From DASZIT01 sp035948855 (GTDB lineage: Bacteria > Actinomycetota > Acidimicrobiia > Acidimicrobiales > RAAP-2): a stretch of DNA of 29,100 nucleotides. The stretch spans positions 1-29,100 of the forward strand of contig DASZIT010000023.1 in NCBI GenBank assembly GCA_035948855.1, in the 5' to 3' direction. A program made the translations under genes and the position numbers. Positions within the stretch are counted from its first letter, which is position 1. Every line of letters begins with the position of its first letter. The notes under the pieces are model-generated. The model was not told where the DNA came from and ran no database searches. It saw nothing but the letters and a program-made list of their open reading frames with translations. This document shows positions 8,967 to 14,738 of this stretch, piece by piece.

Positions 8967-9778
8967 GCCGCGCTCGTTTCGGCGGCCACCAAGGTCTTCC
9001 CGGGCGCGGTGGGCCGCGCCGGCACCGTCGGCCGGGCGGTTTCGGTCGGTCCAGCCGACACCGAGGGAGCCTCGGAAATCGGGAGGACCCGGTGGTGGAG
9101 CCACAGCCGGAGGGAGGACATGGCCATGCGCCGGGCATCGGCACCCGCCCGCACATGCGATCCTTCCTGGTCGAGCCAGACGGTCGGGACTTCGACGATG
9201 TCGAAGCCGAGCCGGCCGGCGGTCAGGAGCAGGTCGACGTCGAACAGGAAGTCGCGCGACGACAGCAGGGGCAGTGCCTGGTCGATCACCTGGCGGCGGA
9301 CCGCCTTGGCCCCACACTGGGTGTCGCGGTAGGGAAGGCCGAACAACATCCGGGTGAGGCGGGCGAACGCCCAACTGGTGATCCGGCGTGTCCGGGGCCG
9401 CGGCGTCGGGAGGACCGACGCCGGATGGTGGCGGCTGGCGATGGCTCCGTCGGCCTCCGCGGTCATCTCCACCAGCCGGAGGAATTCGGCCGGCGGGGTG
9501 GCGCAGTCGGCATCCACGAAGCCGATGACGTCCGCGTCACAGCGGCGGAACGACTCCATGATCACCCCGCCCTTACCCAGCTTCGGGTACTCGATCAGTT
9601 CCACCCGGGGATCGACGTCAGCATGGCTACGCACCACCGCGGCGGTGCCGTCGGTGCACGAGTCGAGCGCCACCAGAAATCGGGTGCGCGGCTCGGTGAC
9701 CACCGAGCGGTAGGCCCGCAGTGTCCGATCGATCCGCTGCTCCTCGTTGAAAGCCGGAATCACAATGTCGAGTCGCAT
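8963..9778 (-). CDS. GT2 glycosyltransferase, polyprenyl/dolichyl-phosphate sugar synthase-like
   Basis: A 271-residue GT-A enzyme and the first gene of the polysaccharide operon. MRLDIVIPAFNEEQRI is the N-terminal strand and helix of the nucleotide site, KLGKGGVIMESF matches the K-G-x-A region of dolichyl-phosphate glucosyltransferases, and FVDADCATP carries the metal-binding DxD. DTQCGAKAVRR resembles the D.Q.GFK segment of the same group. No membrane helix is evident; the C-terminus is a Thr/Pro/Ala-rich tail. Such enzymes load a sugar on polyprenyl phosphate, which would fit as donor for the GT39 module encoded two genes downstream (inference). A near-perfect ribosome binding site precedes it. 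Confidence 0.88.
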   Translation of the reverse strand: MRLDIVIPAFNEEQRIDRTLRAYRSVVTEPRTRFLVALDSCTDGTAAVVRSHADVDPRVELIEYPKLGKGGVIMESFRRCDADVIGFVDADCATPPAEFLRLVEMTAEADGAIASRHHPASVLPTPRPRTRRITSWAFARLTRMLFGLPYRDTQCGAKAVRRQVIDQALPLLSSRDFLFDVDLLLTAGRLGFDIVEVPTVWLDQEGSHVRAGADARRMAMSSLRLWLHHRVLPISEAPSVSAGPTETARPTVPARPTAPGKTLVAAETSAA

Positions 9779-9784
9779 GCTGTC

Positions 9785-9795
9785 TTCACCTCCTT
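9785..9795 (-). promoter_or_regulatory. strong ribosome binding site of the operon's first gene
   Basis: On the minus strand AAGGAGGTGAA ends seven bases before the ATG at 9778 and pairs with almost the whole anti-Shine-Dalgarno sequence. It fixes the start of the first glycosyltransferase. It stands in contrast to most downstream genes of the operon, whose starts overlap the preceding stop. Confidence 0.8.
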
Positions 9796-9905
9796 CATCC
9801 GTCCTGCTGGTTTCGAGCGCGTGAGTCCACGCCCCCGGGCTGGGTTACGTCTGGCTGGAGCACATCGGTCCCCGGTTTCGCCGGCCGGCGGCCGTGAACG
9901 ATCCG

Positions 9906-11297
9906 TCAGTCGGCGGACCCGCCTCCTCCACCGTGGTCATGGGTGGCGTTGATCGGGAGGCCACCGGCGTACGGGGTGCCGGCTCCCGGGTTCGAGCCGC
10001 CATGACCTGACGTCGCGGTTCCCGGTCCCGGGTCCGATGACGGAGCCGGATTACCCGATCCCGAAGACGGCGGCGGAGCAACCGTGGTGGTGGGGGCCGA
10101 CGTCGTCGATGTCGAAGTCGTCGGTGTAGTTGTCGGAGTGGTTGTCGCCGGTGGGCTCACTGCCGTCCCCGGCGGATCGGCGGCCACCGGTTGAGACCCG
10201 GTCGTCCCGGCGGTGGACTGCACATGCCCGGCCCGAGCCGCGGGGCTCGAGGTCGGAATCGCCGAGAGGGCGACGGCACCCTTCGGCGCGGATGCCCCCG
10301 GGGCGGAGGCTGCCGGAGCCGCCCGGTGACCGACCGCGGCGGGTGGCAGCGCCACGGCCGGCGGCGCGGTGGTGCCGGGCCGGTGATCCACTCCCCCGCC
10401 GGTGGCGATGCTCGATCCACCGAGCGAGCTGAGACCGACGCCCACCGTGGTGGCCGACAACACGCCGACCACCGCGGCCGACGCCATGGCCAGCCTGCGG
10501 GTCCCGGCCGACAGCCGGGGTACGCCGGCGGCGATGAATTGCCGGCGGGTGACCGTCTCCCCTTGGAGTGCAGAGGCCATGCGGCGGGCGGAGTCGAACC
10601 GGCGAGACGGGTCGGAAACCATGCTGCGTCCGATGGCGTCGACCAGCACCGGGTTGGCATCGTGGCGGAGACGATCGGCGAGCTCCTCGGTGGCCGCCAC
10701 CGAGAGTTGACCGGGGCCGGTCCCCACCAGCGAGCTCAACAACACCGCCCCGAGTGACCAGACGTCACCCGCGATCGACGGCGGTGCTCCGGCAACGATC
10801 TCCGGTGGTGACCAGGCCCCGTCTCCTCCCCATCCGCCGGGCGGGGGTGCCAGGGGCCAGGGCGACAGGCGAACCGCGCCGTCGGCATCGATGCCGACGT
10901 GGCCGGGGTGCAACGACCCGAGCCGGATGCCGGCCCGGTGCAGCACCGCGAGGGCGGAGCTGAGATCGAGCCCCATCTGGGCGACGCGGTTTGGCGGATA
11001 CGGAGCGGAGGCCAACTCGGTGGCCAGGGTGCGGGAAGGGCGCCGAAAGGCCACAAACGTCCGATTGCCGTCCTTGCCGCGATGGTAGGTCGAGACGACG
11101 TGGGGATGGACGGTCCGGGCCATCCGTCGACCCAACAGCCTCTGGCCGTGACGCGGCTCCCGGCCTCCACCCAGGCCCACCGCGATGCCCGTCGGTGTAT
11201 CGGCCCGCTGGTCCTCGGCTTCGTAGACGGCAAGCGACGGAGTGCGAGCGAGCTCTCGATGGAGCTGGTAACGGGCGCCGATGAGATCGGCTGGCAT
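9906..11297 (-). CDS. membrane-anchored pseudokinase (Ser/Thr kinase-like) with Ser/Thr/Pro-rich tail
   Basis: A 463-residue protein. Residues 7 to about 245 follow the protein-kinase fold: GARYQLHRELART at the N-lobe start, a truncated LGSLHPGHVGI where HRDLKPxN should be (about 126-136), VRLSPW in place of DFG, SPPE (APE-like, 163-166), GDVWSLGAVL (178-187) and DPSRRFDSA (229-237). The Lys of VAIK, the catalytic Asp and the DFG Asp are all absent, so it should not phosphorylate. A membrane helix spans about 268-290. After it comes a low-complexity tail rich in Thr, Pro, Ser and Ala. GAGGTAG before ATG 11297 supports the start. It sits between an ECF sigma gene and the polysaccharide operon on the same strand. 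A signalling scaffold or sigma-control role is inferred. Confidence 0.83.
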   Translation of the reverse strand: MPADLIGARYQLHRELARTPSLAVYEAEDQRADTPTGIAVGLGGGREPRHGQRLLGRRMARTVHPHVVSTYHRGKDGNRTFVAFRRPSRTLATELASAPYPPNRVAQMGLDLSSALAVLHRAGIRLGSLHPGHVGIDADGAVRLSPWPLAPPPGGWGGDGAWSPPEIVAGAPPSIAGDVWSLGAVLLSSLVGTGPGQLSVAATEELADRLRHDANPVLVDAIGRSMVSDPSRRFDSARRMASALQGETVTRRQFIAAGVPRLSAGTRRLAMASAAVVGVLSATTVGVGLSSLGGSSIATGGGVDHRPGTTAPPAVALPPAAVGHRAAPAASAPGASAPKGAVALSAIPTSSPAARAGHVQSTAGTTGSQPVAADPPGTAVSPPATTTPTTTPTTSTSTTSAPTTTVAPPPSSGSGNPAPSSDPGPGTATSGHGGSNPGAGTPYAGGLPINATHDHGGGGGSAD

Positions 11298-11310
11298 GGG
11301 CTACCTCAGG

Positions 11311-11347
11311 AGTCGGTATCGGCGGGCATTGGTCAGTCGGTATCGGC
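11311..11347 (-). repeat. tandem direct repeat in the pseudokinase leader
   Basis: AGTCGGTATCGGC occurs twice exactly, at 11311-11323 and 11335-11347, with starts 24 bases apart. Both copies lie in the untranslated leader of the pseudokinase gene, the nearer one 13 bases from the start codon. They could be binding sites for a regulator or part of an RNA structure; no function is shown. Confidence 0.7.
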
Positions 11348-11466
11348 AGGTAGTCGTCAGAACAAGCTCAAGCCATTCGGTTGGAAGACTTCTCGCCCGC
11401 TCTCAACTTCTCACTCTGTATGTCGGTCGAGACAGGAGCGCGTCACACATCGGGGCAAACTTCACG

Positions 11467-11496
11467 CACGACCAGCGCCTACGGCGGTGACGTTCC
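11467..11496 (-). promoter_or_regulatory. candidate ECF-type promoter of the pseudokinase gene
   Basis: Read on the minus strand, GGAACGTCAC (11496-11487) is followed after 15 bases by TCGTG (11471-11467). The same two blocks, with a 16-base gap, precede the ECF sigma gene. ECF promoters commonly have a GGAAC-type upstream box and a CGT-type downstream box, but from GGAAC itself the spacing here is longer than usual. The leader to ATG 11297 would be about 160 bases. It is a candidate, not a demonstrated promoter. Confidence 0.45.
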
Positions 11497-11512
11497 GGAC
11501 ACCGGTCGGAGG

Positions 11513-11773
11513 TCAGCTCCCAGTTGTCCGGGGCAGCTTGGTGGGCGCCACGCCGATGGCCGCGCCGACCGGTCCCAGGATCATCGGCGGCAAATAGACC
11601 ACCCGCTCCGGGGCGGGCGCCGTCGGCTCCGGGGTCGCCGATGCGCGAGTCGGACGGCTACGGAGCCGAGCGACTGCCCGATGCAGGGTCCGGCGTTCGG
11701 CAGCACTGGGTTCGGCCGGCGGCGGCGCGAAGGCGCGTCCCAGCCGCTCGAGCAAACGGTCGTCATCAGGCAC
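11513..11773 (-). CDS. small unknown protein coupled to the ECF sigma gene
   Basis: An 86-residue protein starting with GTG at 11773, eight bases inside the sigma gene, with a GGGGGGAGGG ribosome binding site just before it. An in-frame ATG at 11815 exists but lies far inside the sigma gene. The N-terminal part is charged and helical (PDDDRLLERLGRAFAPPP, then AERRTLHRAVARLRSR). The C-terminal part has a Pro-rich linker and a modestly hydrophobic stretch, VVYLPPMILGPVGAAIGVA, that may be membrane-associated. Position and size resemble small anti-sigma factors, but there is no zinc-binding HxxxCxxC motif. I do not recognise the family. A role in controlling the sigma factor is inferred from position only. 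Confidence 0.6.
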   Translation of the reverse strand: MPDDDRLLERLGRAFAPPPAEPSAAERRTLHRAVARLRSRPTRASATPEPTAPAPERVVYLPPMILGPVGAAIGVAPTKLPRTTGS

Positions 11774-12416
11774 TTGCCCTCCCCCCGGATCCTTCTCTCT
11801 CTTCACTCTCTTCACTGATCAATGCCCGCAGACGGGTGAGGGCCCGGCTCTGCGCCATTCGGACGGCTCCGGGCTTCCTTCCCAACACCGAGGCGACCTC
11901 GTCGGTCGAGAGCCCAGCCACCACCCGGAGCTCCAGCAACTCCTGGTCCGCCGGGCTCAACTGTCCGAACGCCTGGCGTACCTCGAGGGCGTCTTCGCGG
12001 TCGAGGGCACGGTCTCCTGGTAACGGGCCGGCATCGACGACGTCGGGAATCAACCCCGGCCCCTCCCGGGCCAGCGAGCGCTGGGCATCCACCACCACGT
12101 GGCGCATGATCCCGTACATCCAGGCATCGAATCCGCCTCCCTCATTTCGCAGCCTGTCGATGTTGGCGACCGCCCGGGTCATCGTCTCGCCCACCGCGTC
12201 CTTGGCCTGCTCCTGGGTGGGCAGGCGACGAGAGGCGTAGGCCAACAACTTGGGGTAGGCCCGGCGGAACAGCGCCTCCCAGGCCGACTCATCGCCTCGC
12301 CGGGCCCGCTCCACCAGGTCGCGCACATGCTCGTTCGAGCGTTCATACGAATTTGTCGCAGAATTAATGCTGCCGTCACAGCCTGGACTGGGATTGTTCG
12401 CGCAAATATTCGCCAT
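11766..12416 (-). CDS. ECF sigma factor (sigma-70 family)
   Basis: A 216-residue RNA polymerase sigma factor with regions 2 and 4 only. Region 2 spans about 31-115: LVERARRGDESAWEALFRRAYPKLLAYA, then DAVGETMTRAVANI and FDAWMYGIMRHVVVDAQR. A short linker leads to region 4 at about 150-205: LSPADQELLELRVVAGLSTDEVASVLGRKPGAVRMAQSRALTRLR, a helix-turn-helix for the -35 box. ATG 12416 gives about 30 extra N-terminal residues; an in-frame GTG at 12326 would start right at region 2. The promoter-like motif at 12431-12461 favours 12416, with a very short leader. It leads a small gene, then the pseudokinase and the polysaccharide operon, all on one strand. Confidence 0.9.
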   Translation of the reverse strand: MANICANNPSPGCDGSINSATNSYERSNEHVRDLVERARRGDESAWEALFRRAYPKLLAYASRRLPTQEQAKDAVGETMTRAVANIDRLRNEGGGFDAWMYGIMRHVVVDAQRSLAREGPGLIPDVVDAGPLPGDRALDREDALEVRQAFGQLSPADQELLELRVVAGLSTDEVASVLGRKPGAVRMAQSRALTRLRALISEESEEREGSGGRASA

Positions 12417-12430
12417 CAGCGGAACATACC

Positions 12431-12461
12431 CACGAGAGCTCGGATCGAACCGTGACGTTCC
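12431..12461 (-). promoter_or_regulatory. candidate autoregulated ECF-type promoter
   Basis: On the minus strand GGAACGTCAC (12461-12452) is followed after 16 bases by TCGTG (12435-12431), ending 14 bases before the sigma gene ATG. The same pair of blocks lies before the pseudokinase gene 965 bases away. Repetition in the two non-coding gaps of one cluster, on the same strand and at nearly the same spacing, suggests recognition by the sigma factor encoded here. Confidence 0.45.
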
Positions 12462-12556
12462 CCTGATTCACCTTCCGTTCATCGAGCCAGGTCGGCGTGG
12501 GCTTCGAGCGCGCAGTATCCACCACCTACCGAGCACCGGCACCTACGCTCCAGCAG

Positions 12557-12745
12557 ATGGGTAGGCCGAAGGTGTACGGCGAGCGACGGGCCACTGCAGT
12601 TCGACTTCCGCCCGCGCTGCACCAGCGGTTGAGAGAGGCGGCAGCTGAACGACAGGTATCGGCGAACCTGCTGGTGGAACAGGCCATCGCCGAGTATCTC
12701 GACCGCCTGGTGCCCGTGGAGCACCTGGTCGGCGCCACCCCGTGA
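12557..12745 (+). CDS. ribbon-helix-helix DNA-binding protein
   Basis: A 62-residue protein, MGRPKVYGERRATAVRLPP followed by LHQRLREAAAERQVSANLLVEQAIAEYL. This is the Arc/CopG pattern: a beta-strand with alternating residues (RRATAVRLP) that enters the major groove as a dimer, then two helices with S-x-N-L-L between them. Such proteins are small repressors or antitoxins. No toxin gene follows; the next gene is a DNA methyltransferase 97 bases downstream on the same strand, so regulation of that gene is one possibility. The frame extends upstream to 12497, but the conserved part begins at 12557. No clear ribosome binding site is seen, so the exact start is uncertain. Confidence 0.8.
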   Translation: MGRPKVYGERRATAVRLPPALHQRLREAAAERQVSANLLVEQAIAEYLDRLVPVEHLVGATP

Positions 12746-12842
12746 CCCGGGGGCGTCAACGGCGCCCGCGGTCCCGGGTTCGGGTGATGGTGGGCCGGAC
12801 TCGAATCGTCCCGTGTCACACCCTCCCCGTAGGGTCGCGGTC

Positions 12843-14309
12843 ATGGTGAAGCCTCGAGGCACCTCGACCAGCAACTTCGGCGTGGGCGGCCGCGAGAATC
12901 ACGATGCCTCCGCTTTCTACGCCCGGTTCCGCCCCAAGATCCTTTCCACCGAGGACACCTTGGCCGCGCCCTTCACATTGAAGAAGCCCTTGGTGTGTGG
13001 CGACTCCCGTTCGATGGACCTGCCCGACAACTCGGTGGCTCTGGTGGTCACCTCCCCCCCGTACTTCGCCGGCAAGGAATACGAGGAGGCTCTCGGCCAA
13101 GGGGTGATCCCGGCCAACTATGTCGACTACCTCCAATTGCTGAGCGACGTGTTCCGCGAGTGCCAACGGGTCCTCGAGCCGGGAGGCCGGGTGGCGGTCA
13201 ACGTCGCCAACCTCGGACGCAAACCGTACCGGTCGTTGGCCGCCGATGTCATCCGGATTCTCGACGACGATCTCGGAATGCTGCTCCGGGGCGAAGTCAT
13301 CTGGAAGAAGGCCGACGGCGCGGCCGGCTCCTGCGCCTGGGGGTCGTACCGCTCTCCGACCAACCCGGTCCTCCGGGACGTGACCGAACGGGTCATCATC
13401 GCCTCCAAGGGCCGATTCGACCGCGCCGTCGATGTCGAAGACCGGCGCGTCCAAGGTCGCCCGCACCAACGAACCATTTCGACCGACGAGTTCCTCGACG
13501 CCACCCTCGACCTCTGGCATATCCGGCCGGAGTCGGCTCGGCGGGTCCACCACCCGGCACCGTTCCCCGTCGAACTACCCCAGCGACTGATCGAGCTCTA
13601 TACCTTCAAGGACGATCTCGTCCTCGACCCGTTCCTCGGCTCGGGCACCACTGCGGTGGCCGCGGTCAAGACCGACCGCCGCTACGTCGGCTACGACACC
13701 GACCGCGCCTACATCGAACTGGCCAAGGCACGGGTGGCCGACGAGCACAAGGCCCAGGCCGCCAAAGGCATCAAGCGAACCAAGGTGTCGCCGGTGGTGG
13801 CGCCGGCCTCGAGCAAGAACGCCAACAGCCAGTCCCGCTCCACCGAAGAGGGCAAGGCGGCCCAGGCGCTCGCCGCCGACATCCTGGAGGACGCCGGATT
13901 CGAGATCTGCCAGCGGAACTACAAGATCCCCGGTCTGGGACTGCTGGTCAACCTGGTCGCCAACGACGCCGACGGCGAAAAGTGGTATTTCGACGTGACC
14001 GGCGCCTTCACCTCGACCCGCGGGGGGCTCCTCCGCATTGACGCCCTCTGGAAGTGCCTCGGTCGGGCCAGCGTGCTGGCCACCAGCGGGGTGCGGCCGG
14101 TGGTGTTGCTCTCATCCCACCTTCCCCCGCGGCGGAGTACCGGGGACCGGGCATTACGGACGGTCGGCCCGGGCGGCGTATTCGATGTGATGGGGATGCT
14201 CAACACCTCGGATCGGGAGCGACTGGCCGGCTACGCCGGGGGCGGCCATCGCTCGAGTGCGCTCCCCGGCTTTTGGACCGCGGCCGAACTGAAGCCGTCT
14301 CGCGGATAG
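12843..14309 (+). CDS. beta-class DNA methyltransferase with C-terminal nuclease-like domain
   Basis: A 488-residue protein. Residues 50-75 contain GDSRSMDLPDNSVALVVTSPPY, where TSPPY (70-74) is catalytic motif IV of amino-methyltransferases. LDPFLGSGTT (261-270) is the AdoMet-binding motif I, followed by YVGYDTDRAYIELA. Motif IV before motif I is the beta order; SPPY is frequent in N4-cytosine enzymes, but N6-adenine is not excluded. Residues 300-335 are a basic linker. Residues 336-425 resemble a PD-(D/E)XK fold (ILEDAGFEICQRNY, LLVNLVAND, KWYFDVTGAF) with Asn and Thr where catalytic Asp and Lys would be. No separate restriction gene is visible, so it looks like an orphan methyltransferase. 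ATG 12843 was preferred to GTG 12813 on codon type only. Confidence 0.85.
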   Translation: MVKPRGTSTSNFGVGGRENHDASAFYARFRPKILSTEDTLAAPFTLKKPLVCGDSRSMDLPDNSVALVVTSPPYFAGKEYEEALGQGVIPANYVDYLQLLSDVFRECQRVLEPGGRVAVNVANLGRKPYRSLAADVIRILDDDLGMLLRGEVIWKKADGAAGSCAWGSYRSPTNPVLRDVTERVIIASKGRFDRAVDVEDRRVQGRPHQRTISTDEFLDATLDLWHIRPESARRVHHPAPFPVELPQRLIELYTFKDDLVLDPFLGSGTTAVAAVKTDRRYVGYDTDRAYIELAKARVADEHKAQAAKGIKRTKVSPVVAPASSKNANSQSRSTEEGKAAQALAADILEDAGFEICQRNYKIPGLGLLVNLVANDADGEKWYFDVTGAFTSTRGGLLRIDALWKCLGRASVLATSGVRPVVLLSSHLPPRRSTGDRALRTVGPGGVFDVMGMLNTSDRERLAGYAGGGHRSSALPGFWTAAELKPSRG

Positions 14310-14311
14310 CG

Positions 14312-14644
14312 GTGCCCGACGCCACCCTGGCCTACGCAGTGGTGCGGGGGGATCCGCCGGCGGTGTACGCCGCTGATGACATCGACACCCTTCACCATGT
14401 GTTGGCCCTGAAAGTGGTGGCGGCCACGCCCGGGGCAACCATCGCACCCGGCCAACGCGAGCGCATCCGGGAAGCGCTCACCGAGGAACGTTGGGGTGAC
14501 GCGGTGGTCCGATGGATCGAAGTCACCGGCATCCCGGTCGACGTCTACGCCAGCGGCTTGGCCGTATGGACGGCCGAACGGTTCTCCCAACCCGACGAAG
14601 CCGGGCTCGAGCTCCGTCTCCGGCCGCTGTTCGAAGGTGATTGA
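14312..14644 (+). CDS. small protein of unknown function
   Basis: A 110-residue soluble protein beginning with GTG two bases after the methyltransferase stop, so it is very probably co-transcribed and coupled. Sequence features: PDATLAYAVVRGDPPAVYAADDIDTLHHVLALKVV at the N-terminus, then a helical middle (RERIREALTEERWGDAVVRWIEVTG) and WTAERF, ending LELRLRPLFEGD. The frame is open upstream, but that part is a shadow of the methyltransferase. I do not recognise a domain and see no membrane segment or catalytic motif. Its coding pattern (G/C third positions throughout) and tight spacing support a real gene. The role is unknown. Confidence 0.7.
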   Translation: MPDATLAYAVVRGDPPAVYAADDIDTLHHVLALKVVAATPGATIAPGQRERIREALTEERWGDAVVRWIEVTGIPVDVYASGLAVWTAERFSQPDEAGLELRLRPLFEGD

Positions 14645-14738
14645 GGCACTCACCCGCCATGCCGCCGGGACATTCATCCGGCTCGCCGGCGTAGGTCGCC
14701 GGTTGACCGCATTCCAGTCCGGCGACCAGACTGCCAGC

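Noticed and set aside
7758..9332. Long plus-strand open frame (524 codons)
   Set aside because: It is antisense to two recognisable glycosyltransferase genes and has low-complexity Gly/Arg/His composition. Not a gene.
8967..9374. N-terminal extension of the GT4 gene
   Set aside because: The extra residues are a shadow of the upstream GT2 gene, and ATG 8966 overlaps its stop in the usual ATGA form.
9879..9890. Perfect 12-base palindrome CGCCGGCCGGCG in the gap before the operon
   Set aside because: It has no loop for a hairpin and simple C/G palindromes are frequent at this base composition. I could not tie it to a terminator or operator.
12751..12766. Short GC hairpin (GGGCG ... CGCCC) after the ribbon-helix-helix gene
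   Set aside because: It has only five pairs and no U-run, which is too weak to call a terminator.
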